Shown here in pieces: positions 47,300 to 57,252 of a DNA stretch of 64,000 bases. Positions within the stretch are counted from its first letter, which is position 1; every line of letters begins with the position of its first letter. Both the position numbers and the translations under genes were made by a program. Under the pieces are notes generated by a model that saw only the letters and a program-made list of their open reading frames with translations, was not told where the DNA came from and searched no databases. The stretch is from Anisus vortex (taxonomy: Eukaryota > Mollusca > Gastropoda > Planorbidae), in assembly GCA_949126835.1 (NCBI GenBank), contig OX421502.1, forward strand, positions 41,191,473-41,255,472. Reading direction: 5' to 3'.

Positions 47300-48931
47300 A
47301 TGTCGCAAAATTTAAAGTCAGCTTCTACCCCTTCCATGGCCACGTCACATTCTAACATTGTGGTGGTCAATGGATTTATTGTCCACAGCAAGCCTTTGTC
47401 CAGGCCGTCTGTCCGCCATGTCGGCAATCACCAGAATGGGTACAGGCGAGATGTCGGGGACAGTATGTCAACACTGACAGATCGGTCAAACAATGACTCA
47501 CACCCATACAGCAGTTTAAAATCTGCATCGTGCATACAGTTCTCATCTCAAAACTTTCATCGAGAGTTACCGCCCATGCTTGACCTGACCCAGCACAAGG
47601 CCAAGGCCGTGTTTATAACCCCGACATCTCCTGGCAAGCCATGTTATATAGACTCCACTGACCATCCAGCCCAGAACACTGTAAGCCCAGGAGATGACCA
47701 AGGTTCTGATCATAGACCAGTGAAACTAATTCCCCCCGCCAGTCAATCAAATTACATGAATACAGGTTACTTTCTGAATAAAATGGATTCTAAGCAAAAC
47801 AAACAACAAACCAAGGAGATTTCACCAACTAAACACAATGGCACAGCTCCCCTGAACATTGGCACAGCTCCCCTGAACAATGGCACATCTCCCCTGAACA
47901 ATGGCACAATGGTTTATGCTGGTATGGCACCCAGACATGCAAACACTCAACGATTGGACTACGGTAGTAGATTCAGTTCCATGCAATCTTTACACGAAAG
48001 AACAACTACATACAAACCTAATTTAAAGTCTTCCAGTTCCTATTCTATCAGAGAACACCAAGAACATCATAGTGGACGCGCTTCCACGGGAACCAACGGT
48101 TATTGGCAGAGCAGTTCAACTTTACAGCGCCGTGGAAGCGACCAGTTGAGAAGGGCCGTGTCGTATGAGCAAAGAGGACTCGATCCTTTGCCCTCTGTCG
48201 TCCGAACTTCCAGCGAGGGTGAGTTGGAGTCTGAATATGTGACCTTAGACCGTCGCTACACGCCCTTTCCAAATACGAGGTTGGGTAGGGTGGCGGAGGG
48301 CGTAGCTCAACCCATGCATGAGAGACCGCAAGCGCCTCTTACAAAATGTAACATTGTAATGAATGATTTATCCCCGCATGTTTCTAACAAATATGCTATG
48401 AACTTCCAGCACGCATCCGTCAACTCAATTAGGGCATCTAGCAAAAGCATGAATTCTATCAGATCTAACACATCTAGCGACAGACAGGGCGCTCTCCAGA
48501 AAAGGAAACCTAATTCTGGGGCTCTGCGCGCCATGGCCGAGACTTTGGGCTCAGTATTTTCCTCCCCCAGGAGTTCCGGTAGCAGCTCTCGGGGGAGTGG
48601 AAGCCCCAGGCCCATATATGGCGGAGGGCATCTAACAATGAGCCACGCAAACATGTCTGACTATCATGGAGGCGCTAATCAAAGTTTGACACGTAGCAAA
48701 TCGCTCCCTGATTTACAATCCACCACCGACACTGAGAATGGGAATAATTACAGTGACGATGAAGACGGTGATGACTTTGGTTTCCTCAGTTACCCCATTA
48801 CATTCTCCTCTATCTCCACCTCTGCAGCCATGAACAAAGCAAAGTCTCCTTCCCCGGGGAACAGAATTTTCCCAAAGCGATGGAGGAGCAAAACCCCAAG
48901 TACAGTTTCAATGTGGACCCCCGGGCCTCTG
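47300..48931 (+). CDS. Unidentified Ser/Asn-rich protein, first coding exon (544 codons)
   Basis: A single long exon from ATG 47300 (purine at -3) to a strong donor G|GTAAGT at 48931/48932, in phase 0. The frame is open back to 47189, but the upstream part has no ATG. The product is hydrophilic and low in order: no signal peptide, no membrane segment and no catalytic motif seen. Landmarks are a short NGTAPLN repeat (about residues 195-213), a Ser/Gly/Arg stretch SSPRSSGSSSRGSGSPR (about 418-434), TRSKSLPDLQ (about 467-476) followed by an acidic DDEDGDDFGF, and a basic FPKRWRSK near the exon end. SKSLPDL-type sites suggest phosphorylation and 14-3-3 binding, as in cytoskeletal or signalling scaffolds (inference). 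Codon use and lack of repeats differ from all other long frames here, so this is a genuine gene. The downstream exons lie beyond 48932 and were not found before the retrotransposon. Confidence 0.8.
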
Positions 48932-49056
48932 GTAAGTCAATTTCAGTTTTTAATACAAACAAATAAGTAAGATGAGAATAACTTGTATTGTAATACATAC
49001 AATAACTTGTATTGCTATACATACAATACATATTATGCTTATTGTTTGGAGATACC

Positions 49057-49320
49057 TGGGGCATGATGGCCGAGTGTCAGCGCTTGGCTAGCAAACCGAA
49101 GGTCCTGGGTTTGAAATCCCAGCGAAGACTAGGATCTTTTCCCTAGTTTGCAGGGTGTCTCTGAGTCAACTTAGGGGAGTGATGGGTACCTGACATTAGC
49201 ACTGACTGGGCACTGTTCTGGTCACACAATCCCCTAGTTTCCCGCGGCCATGGTATCTGGTGAACGGTGCTACACGGGCCTTATGGATCACCTTTGTCGG
49301 AACGGGTTACTTTAATTAAT
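49057..49320 (+). mobile_element. tRNA-derived SINE (family 1), full-length-like
   Basis: A box 'tggccgagtgt' at about 49068, B box 'gggtttgaaatccc' at 49107-49120, body 'gggtgtctctgagtcaactt' and 'ctggtcacacaatcccctag', end 'ggttactttaatt'. It lies in the intron after the exon ending at 48931. Confidence 0.85.
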
Positions 49321-49914
49321 AATGGAACTAACATAAAGGTCAAGGGTCATGTACACAAACCCTTTTATTTTAATTTTGGTGCGATTCTCTTTTCTCATTT
49401 TCAAGGTCAAGGACTGAATTCAGAAACTCTTCATTTTCTATGTCACACTGTTTCTCTTTCTCATCCACGTGAAACTGTTTCTCTTTAGTCTCCATGTGAA
49501 ACTGTTTCTCTTTCTTCTCCATATGAAACTATTTCTCTTCCTTCTCCATATGAAACTATTTCTCTTCCTTCTTCTTGTGACAGTTTATTTACTCTTGTCT
49601 CCTTAAAACACCGTAGTTCGACTTCCTATCTGTAACACCAACTAACTAGTCTATTTGTTTGAATATTGAACTACTTTTAGTTCCTCTACCCAAACTGTGT
49701 TACCGAACACTTTAGTTTTGATAAATAAGTTATCGCTATGATATAGCTGTGTAGTACTTGTGTATTACAACTAGAGTTGGTTTTTTTTAAAAACTGATTA
49801 TTCAATATCTGCTAGTTACTTTTATCTATCACCTTCCTCACCCCTGCCACTACAGCCAACATATACACATAGCCTAACACCTATATATTTGACATTTGCA
49901 TACGCAGTTAATCT
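49321..49914. other. Intron-like spacer with a small 30-bp repeat
   Basis: 49450-49575 holds about five imperfect units of 'ctccatatgaaactatttct'. The rest has no feature that I can support. Confidence 0.5.
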
Positions 49915-50899
49915 AACTATATAGACATATCTATTTTCACACATACACAGATAATCTAACTATACAGACAGATCTATTCTCATACATACACAGATAATCT
50001 AACTATATAGACCGATCTATTTTCACACATACACAGATAATCTAACTATATAGACAGATCTATTTTCTCATACATACACAGATAATCTAACTATATAGAT
50101 CTATTTTCACACATACACAGATAATCTAACTATATAGACAGATCTATTCTCATACATACACAGATAATCTAACTATATAGACCGATCTATTTTCACACAT
50201 ACACAGATAATCTAACTATATAGATAGATCTATTTTCTCATACATACACAGATAATCTAACTATATAGATCTATTTTCACACATACACAGATAATCTAAC
50301 TATATAGACAGATCTATTTTCACACATACACAGATAATCTAACTATATAGATCTATTTTCTCATACATACACAGATAATCTAACTATATAGACAGATCTA
50401 TTTTCACACATACACAGATAATCTAACTATATAGATCTATTTTCACACATACACAGATAATCTAACTATATAGATAGATCTATTTTCTCATACATACACA
50501 GATAATCAAACTATATAGACAGATCTATTTTCCCACATACACAGATAATCTAACTATATAGATAGATCTATTTTCTCATACATACACAGATAATCTAACT
50601 ATATAGATCTATTTTCACACATACACAGATAATCTAACTATATAGACAGATCAATTCTCATACATACACAGATAATCTAACTATATAGATAGATCTATTT
50701 TCTCATACATACACAGATAATCTAACTATATAGATCTATTTTCACACACACAGATAATCTAACTATATAGATAGATCTATTTTCTCATACATACACAGAT
50801 AATCTAACTATATAGACAGATCTATTTTCACACATACACAGATAATCTAACTATATAGATAGATCTATTTTCTCATACATACACAGATAATCTAACTAC
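49915..50899. repeat. Minisatellite (about 40-47-bp units), left half, split by the LTR element
   Basis: Unit core 'cacagataatctaactatat' plus 'agatctattttc', with optional 'agac'/'agat' and 'tcat' length variants. It breaks off at 'ctaacta' and resumes at 59066. Confidence 0.95.
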
Positions 50900-51933
50900 T
50901 GTTACGAAACGTAAATTCCCTACATTGTAATGTTAATAAACCAACTAAATCATTTAAGCGAATTGCGTTTAAACGATACAAAATATTTCTCAGCTCAAGG
51001 TTTTCCCCGGGTTTTTCCTAACCTAATTAGAGTATTATTGTTTTTTTATTAACCTCGATAAAAAACATGAACTGTGCACGCGAATACAGCATGTCAAGGT
51101 CGTCCGGTCTCTCCTTATTTTGTTAGAGCATTATTGCTTGTTCTTAATAAAAAGTATCTGATCACGTAGTCAACATGCGGGCTTGATTAAAATTCTCGTG
51201 TCACTAGACTGTCTGGTTTTTCCAACGATTGACCCGTAATATATTTCTACGCAATTCGACACTTTTAGTCAGTTCTTGGCTTGCATTCGATCTAGTAACA
51301 TCAAATATTCTCCGCTCTGAGTATCATTTCTATTTGATTTGTATTATGGAAAATTTATTATTCTACTATTAACTACAATGCTATATGTTCATTGAGGATA
51401 TTCATTACTAATTGGAATATGTGTATTTCTTGATTGTGTATATAATATTATTTGGATTCCTACTGGATTGATGTTGTAAATTAAACCAAATTTATCGTTG
51501 CTTTCTACACAACTTGGTTAACGTCAATATTTCAAAGTTATATACATGTGTGTATGTGTAATGTTTATTCAACTATATTAATAATCTACACTACCACTCA
51601 ACATCAAGGTTCTTGCTGTATAATATGAGCCACATAAATAATTATACATGAAGTAAATCAACTGTAAACTCTAAAACTACGCTATGTGAATTGCCAGGGG
51701 ATTATAAGAACCAGGAATACTCTAGACAACTACAAATAAACTTCAGAATGATATAATAAGATCTTCACTAATACAAGGATACTCACACTAACAATAACAA
51801 TACTATAACTATCATTTTCATAAATTGAATGGGGGCTCTAGCCGTAATAACATTATAAATTATAATTATACTTGTGTGATAAATAGAAGGTCTCATCCAT
51901 AATTTATTATGGTGAATAAATTGCCTTGTAATA
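50900..51933 (+). repeat. 5' LTR (1034 bp)
   Basis: Starts TGTTACGAAACG and ends CCTTGTAATA; TGTTAC and GTAATA form imperfect terminal inverted repeats. It has the same length as the 3' LTR with no gaps; the only difference I see is A at 50998 versus C at 58130. The last 104 bp (from 51830) contain a decayed primer-binding site, TGGGGGCTCTAGCCGTAAT. Confidence 0.95.
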
Positions 51934-51936
51934 AAA

Positions 51937-51954
51937 TGGGGGCTCGTCCGGGAT
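51937..51954 (+). other. Primer-binding site 1 (tRNA-Pro)
   Basis: TGGGGGCTCGTCCGGGAT, three bases after the LTR, is exactly complementary to the 3' end of tRNA-Pro including CCA. The same PBS is known from gammaretroviruses such as murine leukaemia virus. The position of the 3' LTR end indicates that this site, not the second, defined the LTR boundary. Confidence 0.92.
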
Positions 51955-52044
51955 AACATTATAAATCATAATTATACTTGTGTGATATAAATAGAAGGTC
52001 TCATCCATAATTTATTATGGTGAATAAATTGCCTTGTAATAAAA

Positions 52045-52062
52045 TGGGGGCTCGTCCGGGAT
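52045..52062 (+). other. Primer-binding site 2 (tandem copy, tRNA-Pro)
   Basis: An identical 18-nt match 108 bp downstream of the first. It is preceded by a second copy of the LTR end ('ttgccttgtaataaaa'). After it the leader becomes unique. Confidence 0.92.
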
Positions 52063-52442
52063 TTACTAACAAACGTTTAGAGGATTTACTTCAACTTCAA
52101 GAATCGTTATACTATTTACACAAACTATTTACAACTGCCGTAATACATACTCGTAACTTGGATGGATTGTGTTGGAAAATATGAACAATATACAATTTAC
52201 TAAAGATTGTGATTGAATTGAACATTGCTATTGAGAATCGGAAAACTTAACTATTCAGCCTGGAAAATTATCTGGTGTATTACCTTATCGAACAAAGTAA
52301 CTCTAAGAAAGTATTATTTTTATGACCTTGTTGCGACAAATCTGAACTGTGTGGTGTAGTGAATTATTCAAAGGACAGAAAGTAAGTTGGACACTTTTAT
52401 TGTATTATTAACAAGATTTACAGTAACTTTTAATGATATAAA

Positions 52443-55400
52443 ATGGAAGCCACAAATAATCTTACATTGGATCCAGAGATATTTGATCTAACCTCAGAAC
52501 AGCTTAATAAAATGTCGATGATACAACTAAAAGAATTGGCTAAATCATTGGGCATTTCTATCACAGAAACTAGGCCATCAAAAACTAAATTACTTCAAGA
52601 GGTAACTGAGTGTTTAAGAAAACAAGGTACACTAATTATTGAAGAAACTACTGCTAATGATAACATTAATGATGAATCAGATGATGAATTACCTTTTCCT
52701 ATAAAACAAAGAGTAAAGCATACAACTGGGGACTTAAGTGAAGAATTGAAATTTAAACTTGAGTTAAGAAAGATGGAATTAGAGATGGAAAGAGAAAGAG
52801 AAAACAAGAGAATTGAGATGGAAAGAGAAATAGCAAGAGAGAAAATAGCAAGCCAAGAAAGAATTGAGATAGCAAGGTCTCGTACGTCAAATCATTCGAA
52901 TGCAAGCTCTGAAGCAGATGCAGAACTGTATAAGTTTAAGAAACATATTCCAGTTTTTGAAGATAATTCGGTGGAAGAGTTCTTCATGATTTTCGAGAGA
53001 AACGCTAGAGACTATCAATTTCCCGAGGGCAAGAAAGCTATACTTCTACGCTCAGCTCTGAACAAAGGAAAGGCACTTGATGTTGTATTAAGTCTTACTG
53101 AAGAGGAATTGTATGATTATGAACTGATCAAGAATAGAGTACTGCTAAGTTATGCATTAACACCTGAAAAATATAGAAAAGTTTTTCGCGAGTCTAAGAA
53201 AGAACAGGAACAATCCCATGTTGATTTTCTAAGACAGAAAAAGAAATATTTTGAAAGATGGATTCGATCCAAAGGTGTAAACAAAGACTTTGATAAATTA
53301 GCTAATCTTATGCTAATGGAAGACTTTAACAATAACATCAGAGGTGACGTAAGAATACATTTAGCAGACAAAGGTGTAGAACAAGTAGAAACAGCAGCAG
53401 TAATGGCAGACGAATACGTTATTATCCATTCCAGCAATAAATTTACAACAGCTGATAAATCAAAATTCCAGAATCGAGATATGAAGGTAGAAAAGAAAAC
53501 CATAAATCCAAATGAATCCTATCAATCAAAGAGACATCAGCAGAGCAATGAAGGTCCAACTAATTCCAAGCCAACCTGTAGCCATTGTAAACGAATTGGA
53601 CATACTAAGGAAAAGTGCTGGATATTGAATGGGAACCCGAATAAAAAGAATGTTGTCTTATCGTATGTAGCAATGCCAAAACAAAGAACTCATGAAAATG
53701 TAAAGAAGGATATTAGAACTCAAACAGAGATACCTAGTGCTAATGCAGATAACCTGACAAAACACACGTATCTAGGAAACTTGAAACCAGAAATAGTTCC
53801 TGAAATAGAGACAATGGTTTTCAATAATTCCAATGCTAATCTGAGCTCCAAGGAGTCTATATCAGATAGAACCACCATGAGTACTAAACATACCTCTTAC
53901 AAAAATAACTTGGATACAGATCTCATCGATACTGAGATACCAAGCAATTGTTTACCATTCATTGAAGAAGGTACCGTGTCATCCATAATAAATGGTGTCA
54001 CTAGTGAAAAGAACATCAGAATACTCCGTGATACAGGGGCTGAGGTTTCACTACTTTTAGAGAATACTGTTCCTACGTCACAATCGACATATACAGGACA
54101 GGATCTTACTATTCAAGGTGTATCAAGGAAAAATGTACAAGTTCCTTTGCATCAAATACAGCTGAAGAGTGCGTACTTCACTGGAAATGTAGTTGTGGGT
54201 GTATACAAATCACTTCCGTTTAAAGGTGTTTCTTTAATACTGGGAAATGATATTGCTGGAGATGTGGTGCATTCCATATCCAAGAAAAAACAATACCTTA
54301 ATAAAAGTGAGAGCTTTATCAAACCTATATGCATCGTCACTAGAGGTATGGCCCAACAACAAAAGTCTGTCGAAACCATGTCAAAGTCAAAAATAGAACC
54401 AGAAATTGACCTACAGGCAACTTTCCTGGCTGACATTTTGAGTGGTCCCTCAGTCAAGACTACTGAAAGTAATTTGTCACCTCGACAATTACTCCTATTA
54501 GAACAGAATAGAGATTCAGGAATTAAACACCTGAAGAAAAAGGTGATAACTGAACAGGAGGCAGAAATGAACGGAAATGGATTTTTTCTGAAGGAGGGAA
54601 TATTAATGCAAAAATGGAGAGATGTGAAATGTGATAATGACAATTGCAGAGAAGGAAGTCAGATTGTGGTACCAGCCATATATCGTAATGACATCTTACA
54701 CATGGCTCATGACACGCCATATGCTGGTCATCTAGGAGTGAACAAGACTTACCGTCGAATTCTTCCGTACTTCTATTGGCCTGGACTACATCGTGACGTC
54801 ACAAAATACTGCAAGTCATGCAATACATGCCAGATAGTTGGTAAACCTAACCAGACTATACCGGTAGCACCTCTAAAGCCAATACCCGCCTTTGCAGAAC
54901 CATTTAGCCACTTGCTAATAGACTGTGTAGGTCCTTTGCCTAAAACAAAGACAGGACACCAGTACTTATTCACTATAATGTGCACTGCCACGAGATATCC
55001 TGAAGCTATTCCGCTACGCACCATTAACGCAGATAAGATATCTGACGCACTGATTGCATTTTGTTCAAGATACGGTCTTCCAAAGACTATACAGTCAGAC
55101 CAAGGATCTAACTTTACATCAAAGCTGTTTAACCAGGTCTTAAAGAAACTAGGCATCCAACACGCAACTTCAACTGCGTACCATCCGCAAAGCCAAGGTG
55201 CCCTAGAAAGATATCATCAGACTCTGAAAACCATGCTCCGCACATACTGTTTTGAGAACACTGAAGACTGGGATCGCGGTATTCCATTCGCTCTTTTCGC
55301 GACTAGAGAAACTGTGCAGGAATCTCTTGGATTCAGTCCGTTCGAGTTAGTGTTTGGACATTCAGTTCGAGGACCTCTAAAACTGTTGCAGGAAACCTTG

Positions 55401-55679
55401 TTAAATTCTGATGAAGAGACTGGACTCGTAGCTTATGTGGAACAATTTAGCAATAGAATCTATCATGCTTTTAATCATGTTAAAGATAATCTTTTGCAGG
55501 CTCAGAAAAGAATGAAAGGGTACTATGATGTCAAGGCCAGATCCCGATGTTTCCATCCTGGTGATAAAGTCCTCATGTTGACCCAATTGTCTGGACAACC
55601 CCTGAGTGCAAAATATACAGGACCATATCAGGTTTTAGATAAAATCAGTGATGTAACATACCTTGTAAAAAACCCCTGA
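52443..55679 (+). CDS. Retrotransposon ORF1: Gag, protease, integrase (1078 codons)
   Basis: ATG at 52443. Domains in order: a SAP-like helix-extension-helix (about residues 20-60, MSMIQLKELAKSLGI), a charged coiled coil (about 98-155), a capsid-like region (about 163-330), one CCHC zinc knuckle starting at Cys379 (CX2CX4HX4C), an aspartic protease with DTGA at 530-533, then integrase. The integrase has the HHCC zinc finger (His753, His762 and two Cys near 790-796) and the catalytic triad Asp827, Asp886, Glu922, with the classic 35-residue spacing between the last two. A GPY-type module (GPYQVL) closes the frame. These parts package the RNA, cut the polyprotein and insert the cDNA. All key residues are present. 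The stop is TGA at 55677; the reverse transcriptase follows in the +1 frame. Confidence 0.93.
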   Translation: MEATNNLTLDPEIFDLTSEQLNKMSMIQLKELAKSLGISITETRPSKTKLLQEVTECLRKQGTLIIEETTANDNINDESDDELPFPIKQRVKHTTGDLSEELKFKLELRKMELEMERERENKRIEMEREIAREKIASQERIEIARSRTSNHSNASSEADAELYKFKKHIPVFEDNSVEEFFMIFERNARDYQFPEGKKAILLRSALNKGKALDVVLSLTEEELYDYELIKNRVLLSYALTPEKYRKVFRESKKEQEQSHVDFLRQKKKYFERWIRSKGVNKDFDKLANLMLMEDFNNNIRGDVRIHLADKGVEQVETAAVMADEYVIIHSSNKFTTADKSKFQNRDMKVEKKTINPNESYQSKRHQQSNEGPTNSKPTCSHCKRIGHTKEKCWILNGNPNKKNVVLSYVAMPKQRTHENVKKDIRTQTEIPSANADNLTKHTYLGNLKPEIVPEIETMVFNNSNANLSSKESISDRTTMSTKHTSYKNNLDTDLIDTEIPSNCLPFIEEGTVSSIINGVTSEKNIRILRDTGAEVSLLLENTVPTSQSTYTGQDLTIQGVSRKNVQVPLHQIQLKSAYFTGNVVVGVYKSLPFKGVSLILGNDIAGDVVHSISKKKQYLNKSESFIKPICIVTRGMAQQQKSVETMSKSKIEPEIDLQATFLADILSGPSVKTTESNLSPRQLLLLEQNRDSGIKHLKKKVITEQEAEMNGNGFFLKEGILMQKWRDVKCDNDNCREGSQIVVPAIYRNDILHMAHDTPYAGHLGVNKTYRRILPYFYWPGLHRDVTKYCKSCNTCQIVGKPNQTIPVAPLKPIPAFAEPFSHLLIDCVGPLPKTKTGHQYLFTIMCTATRYPEAIPLRTINADKISDALIAFCSRYGLPKTIQSDQGSNFTSKLFNQVLKKLGIQHATSTAYHPQSQGALERYHQTLKTMLRTYCFENTEDWDRGIPFALFATRETVQESLGFSPFELVFGHSVRGPLKLLQETLLNSDEETGLVAYVEQFSNRIYHAFNHVKDNLLQAQKRMKGYYDVKARSRCFHPGDKVLMLTQLSGQPLSAKYTGPYQVLDKISDVTYLVKNP

Positions 55680-57252
55680 TAGAAGGAAAACACAGAGACT
55701 GTGCCATATAAACATGCTAAAACCTTATGTTGTTAGGGAAGAACAAACTGACATTAGGCCAGTGAGTGCTATCAAAACTGTTGAAACACCCCCGCCTAAA
55801 TTTAAAAAGACAATCATAGAAAGTAAACTTCAGAACACTGAAGCACTTAAAAACCTCAATGATAAACTGGCACATCTAGACTTAGGTGAACAGACTTCTA
55901 TCAAGGGTTTAATCTATGATCATGTAAATTTGTTTAGTGATATTCCTAACAAAACAACTTTGGTTACCCATGATGTAGTTTTAAAAGATGATAATGTTAA
56001 ACCTGTCAAACAACATCCGTATAGGGTTAATCCCATACAACTTGAACACATCCGTAAAGAAATTGATTATATGCTGAGCAATGATATAATTACTCACAGT
56101 AACAGTGATTGGTCATCCCCATGTGTGTTGGTTCCCAAATCTGATGGTTCACTACGCTTTTGTGTAGACTATAGGAAATTAAACCAAGTGACAAAAACAG
56201 ATTCGTATCCCATACCACGGATAGATGATTTAATCGATAGAGTAAGCACTGCAAACTATGTAACTAAGATTGACTTACTAACAGCTTATTTCCAAATCCC
56301 ATTGACAGATAGGGCTCAGGAGGTATCAACTTTTGTCACTCCTGATGGATTATATAAGTTTAAAGTAATGCCATTCGGAATGGTCAATGCTCCAGCTAGT
56401 TTTCAAAGACTAATAAACACTATTATCCATGATATCCCACAATGCCATGCATATCTGGACGATATCGTAGTGTTCAGTAATAACTTTAATGATCATCTAC
56501 ATCAGTTAAACCTATTATTCCAAAAACTAAAACAGGCTAATCTTACTATAAACCTAGTTAAAAGTCAATTTTGCCATGCAGAAATTGAATATTTAGGTCA
56601 TGTAGTGGGTAATGGCAAAGTAAAACCAGTGAATGCCAAAGTCAAAGCTATACAGGAATTCCCTGTCCCTAAAACGCAGAAACAACTTCGAGGATTTCTG
56701 GGTATGGCCGGGTACTACAGGAAGTTTTGTAAAAACTTTTCTATTATCACTTGCCCTTTGACAAATCTCTTGAGAAAGAAAAATCAATTTAAGTGGACTC
56801 AGGAATGTGACCAAGCCTTTAATGATATAAAAGACATACTGACCAAGGCACCAGTATTGGTCTCACCTGATTATACTAAACCCTTCAGAATAACGGTAGA
56901 CTCGTGTAATACAGGAATGGGCGCGGTAATCTCACAAATAGGAGATGATTCTCTTGAACATCCCATTAGCTTTTGTTCAAAAAAATTTAACCCACATGAG
57001 GTAAATTATAGCACAATAGAGCAGGAATTACTAGGACTTATCCAAGCATTGAAACATTTCAATTACTATGTAAATGGTTCTCAGTTCCCAATCGAGATAT
57101 TCACTGATCACAATCCACTAGTATTTCTTTCCCGCATCAAACAAAATCAGCGCATTCTAAGATGGAGTTTGTTTATTCAAGCTTACAACTTAAAAATAAC
57201 TCACTTATCTGGAAAAGATAACATCGTCGCGGACACCCTATCGCGCATGTAA
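55669..57252 (+). CDS. Retrotransposon ORF2: reverse transcriptase and RNase H
   Basis: First ATG is at 55714 (512 codons), but the frame is open from 55669 and is probably entered by frameshifting. RT motifs in order: SPCVLVPKSDGSLRFCVDYR, KIDLLTAYFQIPL, VMPFGMVNAPASFQRL, the catalytic YLDD (residues 247-250 counted from the ATG) and EYLGHVV. The connection QKQLRGFLGMAGYYRKF is standard for Ty3/Gypsy. RNase H shows ITVDSCNTGMGAVIS, EQELLGLIQALKHF, IFTDHNPL and a final NIVADTLSRM. The protein copies element RNA to DNA in the cytoplasmic particle. Unlike ordinary Ty3/Gypsy elements, no integrase follows; the frame ends right after RNase H. All catalytic residues that I can check are intact. 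Confidence 0.93.
   Translation, partial: KTPDRRKTQRLCHINMLKPYVVREEQTDIRPVSAIKTVETPPPKFKKTIIESKLQNTEALKNLNDKLAHLDLGEQTSIKGLIYDHVNLFSDIPNKTTLVTHDVVLKDDNVKPVKQHPYRVNPIQLEHIRKEIDYMLSNDIITHSNSDWSSPCVLVPKSDGSLRFCVDYRKLNQVTKTDSYPIPRIDDLIDRVSTANYVTKIDLLTAYFQIPLTDRAQEVSTFVTPDGLYKFKVMPFGMVNAPASFQRLINTIIHDIPQCHAYLDDIVVFSNNFNDHLHQLNLLFQKLKQANLTINLVKSQFCHAEIEYLGHVVGNGKVKPVNAKVKAIQEFPVPKTQKQLRGFLGMAGYYRKFCKNFSIITCPLTNLLRKKNQFKWTQECDQAFNDIKDILTKAPVLVSPDYTKPFRITVDSCNTGMGAVISQIGDDSLEHPISFCSKKFNPHEVNYSTIEQELLGLIQALKHFNYYVNGSQFPIEIFTDHNPLVFLSRIKQNQRILRWSLFIQAYNLKITHLSGKDNIVADTLSRM
55671..55684 (+). promoter_or_regulatory. Candidate +1 frameshift site CCC-TGA-T between integrase and RT
   Basis: In the ORF1 frame the last codons are AAC CCC TGA, followed by T. 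The RT frame is +1 and is open from 55669, well upstream of its first ATG (55714); its pre-ATG codons (DRRKTQRLCHIN) continue the usual integrase-tail pattern. Slipping one base at CCC-TGA-T would join the two frames, much like the UCC-UGA-U site of antizyme genes. The alternative is a simple one-base insertion in the A6 run at 55667-55672. Confidence 0.5.

Noticed and set aside
48048..48654. Open frames antisense to the 544-codon exon
   Set aside because: Shadows of the sense coding frame; no independent support.
49057..49130. tRNA gene
   Set aside because: A and B boxes are present, but the arms pair poorly and the sequence continues into a SINE body found at three other sites.
55666..55673. 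A-AAA-AAC as a classic -1 frameshift heptamer
   Set aside because: The heptamer is in the right phase, but a -1 shift does not reach the RT frame, which is +1.
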